17,307 bases of DNA. Origin: Trichomonas tenax (taxonomy: Eukaryota > Parabasalia > Trichomonadida > Trichomonadidae). Positions within the stretch are counted from its first letter, which is position 1; every line of letters begins with the position of its first letter. The notes under the pieces are model-generated. The model ran no database searches. It was not told the DNA's origin and worked only from the letters and a program-made list of their open reading frames with translations. A program made the position numbers and the translations under genes. The stretch covers positions 1 through 17,307 of the forward strand of contig JALKBU010001068.1 of the NCBI GenBank assembly GCA_023091735.1. The letters run 5' to 3'. This document shows, one piece after another, positions 16,313 through 17,307 of the stretch.

Positions 16313-17307
16313 TTACGCCATGACATGATTTTTCTTTATCAAGCATTCCGTCATATTTATCGTAGGCAATAACTGAACAATATCGATCCAGTCAACACTC
16401 ACAATTTCATGCAATTGACTCAACAATGTCATCAGCTCATCTCTGTGAGCTTCCTTCAATTCAGCACTTAAATTTGGTATTGAGTTCATGATTCTCAAGT
16501 TTCTCTCCGATAAATTGCTTAAAACCGTAATCTTAATGACAAATGTTGGTGTTACTTTTGTGACCAGTTTGACAAATAATTTGTCAATTGGCAGATTTCT
16601 TTCTTCGACAAAATAAAAGTGTTTTTATTGTCGAAAATGAGTTTCGGAAATGTTATTTGTGCTATCAGCATCCTGACGATAGCACATCATCCATTTCTCT
16701 TTGTGATTTTGCCACATGTTGGAAAAATATTCAAAAGCTCGAGGCTCGGATCCTTCGAGCATTTCGACCAATTCTTCATAGAATTGCTCCGATTCTTGGA
16801 CGTCATTATTCCTCAGAGTGAGCTGGTCCATTAATAAGAGAAAGGACTCGAAATTCTTAATGTTATCAAAGAGACTGGTTTGTCTTTGAACGGCTCTGAG
16901 AACATGTACTGCGCACCAGATCACGCGAGAAAGCGGGAAACATGCTTCTATGGCTGTGTAGATCTGTTTTGCACAGTCTGCACAAAAATTAATCCTTTCC
17001 GGATCAATGTATGCCCATGTCAAGTAATTATATAAACACTGTCCAATATTCACACGATTTTCCAGCTTTGAAACAAAGTAGAAGAATGGAAAAACATGGG
17101 ATTGGGCAGTTTTAGCTGTGAGAGCATATAGTGGGATTCGACCCTCAATCATTTGGTGGGCGGAATCGATATGAAAGGATCTGATGTTGTCATGTGCAAA
17201 AGATTTTGCTTCGAAAGGAGCATATCCAACGATAAGTTTTCCATTTGAATTGTCGAAGAATGCAAGATCATCAGGAGAGTTTTGTTGAATAGAAAGAATG
17301 AATGCAT
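16313..17307 (-). pseudogene. Mutator-like (MULE) transposase, partial, with one in-frame stop
   Basis: The frame enters from the right edge without a stop. It shows the MULE catalytic core: first Asp in FHIDSAHQMIEGRIPLYAL (Asp codon 17167-17165), second Asp in NFCADCAKQIYTAIEACFP (codon 16978-16976), the C-x2-H block WCAVHVLRAV, and third acid Glu in STNNISETHFRQ (codon 16645-16643). This is the cut-and-paste transposase of Mutator-like elements, which are known in Trichomonas. Six codons after that Glu a TAA (16627-16625) interrupts it. The same frame then continues without further stops through EERNLPIDKLF and ELKEAHRDELMTLLSQLHEI to TAA at 16315-16313. The N-terminal DNA-binding part lies beyond the window. 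An annotation may show two shorter ORFs (16625-17152 and onward; 16313-16498). The single point lesion suggests recent inactivation. Confidence 0.8.

Noticed and set aside
1..17307. CRISPR array or prokaryotic defence system
   Set aside because: No regularly spaced short repeats with unique spacers and no associated genes; the window is eukaryotic.

Overview
The window looks like nuclear DNA of a trichomonad parasite, most probably Trichomonas vaginalis or a close relative. The reasons are strong AT-richness, intron-less genes, TCATTA initiator elements 5-8 nt upstream of two start codons, TAAA poly(A)-type signals at or just after stop codons, and a characteristic gene mix: ARF GTPase, glycine-rich surface-type protein, BspA-like surface protein remnant, Mutator-like transposase and probably the edge of a Maverick/Polinton. 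The species call is inference; no search was run.

Layout. 1-1160: end of what is probably a Maverick-type DNA transposon, with a gene start at the left edge, a 154-aa gene on the minus strand and a divergent 93-aa lysine-rich gene on the plus strand, then an A/T-rich tail with a G-run and a strong hairpin. 1160-7430: a long stretch with no convincing gene, built from fold-backs, dispersed repeat units and a nested TIR element (5105-6424) carrying its own insertion. 7437-7674: a small frameshifted coding remnant. 7827-8372: an intact ARF-family GTPase on the minus strand with a clear initiator. 8690-10828: a tandemly duplicated glycine-rich protein sequence; copy 1 is open but has no ATG before its core, while copy 2 is broken and runs into a degraded BspA-like leucine-rich-repeat C-terminus with a membrane anchor and short tail. 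10906-13365: an intact 819-aa acidic/coiled-coil protein on the minus strand with three N-terminal repeats and a clear initiator. 13813-14470: second copy of the TIR element. 14470-16170: no gene, one fold-back. 16172-16312: second copy of a dispersed ~106-111-bp unit. 16313-17307: Mutator-like transposase running off the right edge, with its D-D-E residues present but a single in-frame stop.

Only two cellular genes look fully intact: the ARF GTPase (membrane traffic) and the coiled-coil protein (unknown role). They are not an operon; each has its own initiator. Most of the window is transposon and gene-family debris. The best leads are the nested TIR element with its ~133-bp flanking direct repeats, the mosaic identity between its two copies, the glycine-rich/BspA chimera, and the lineage-specific repeat protein.
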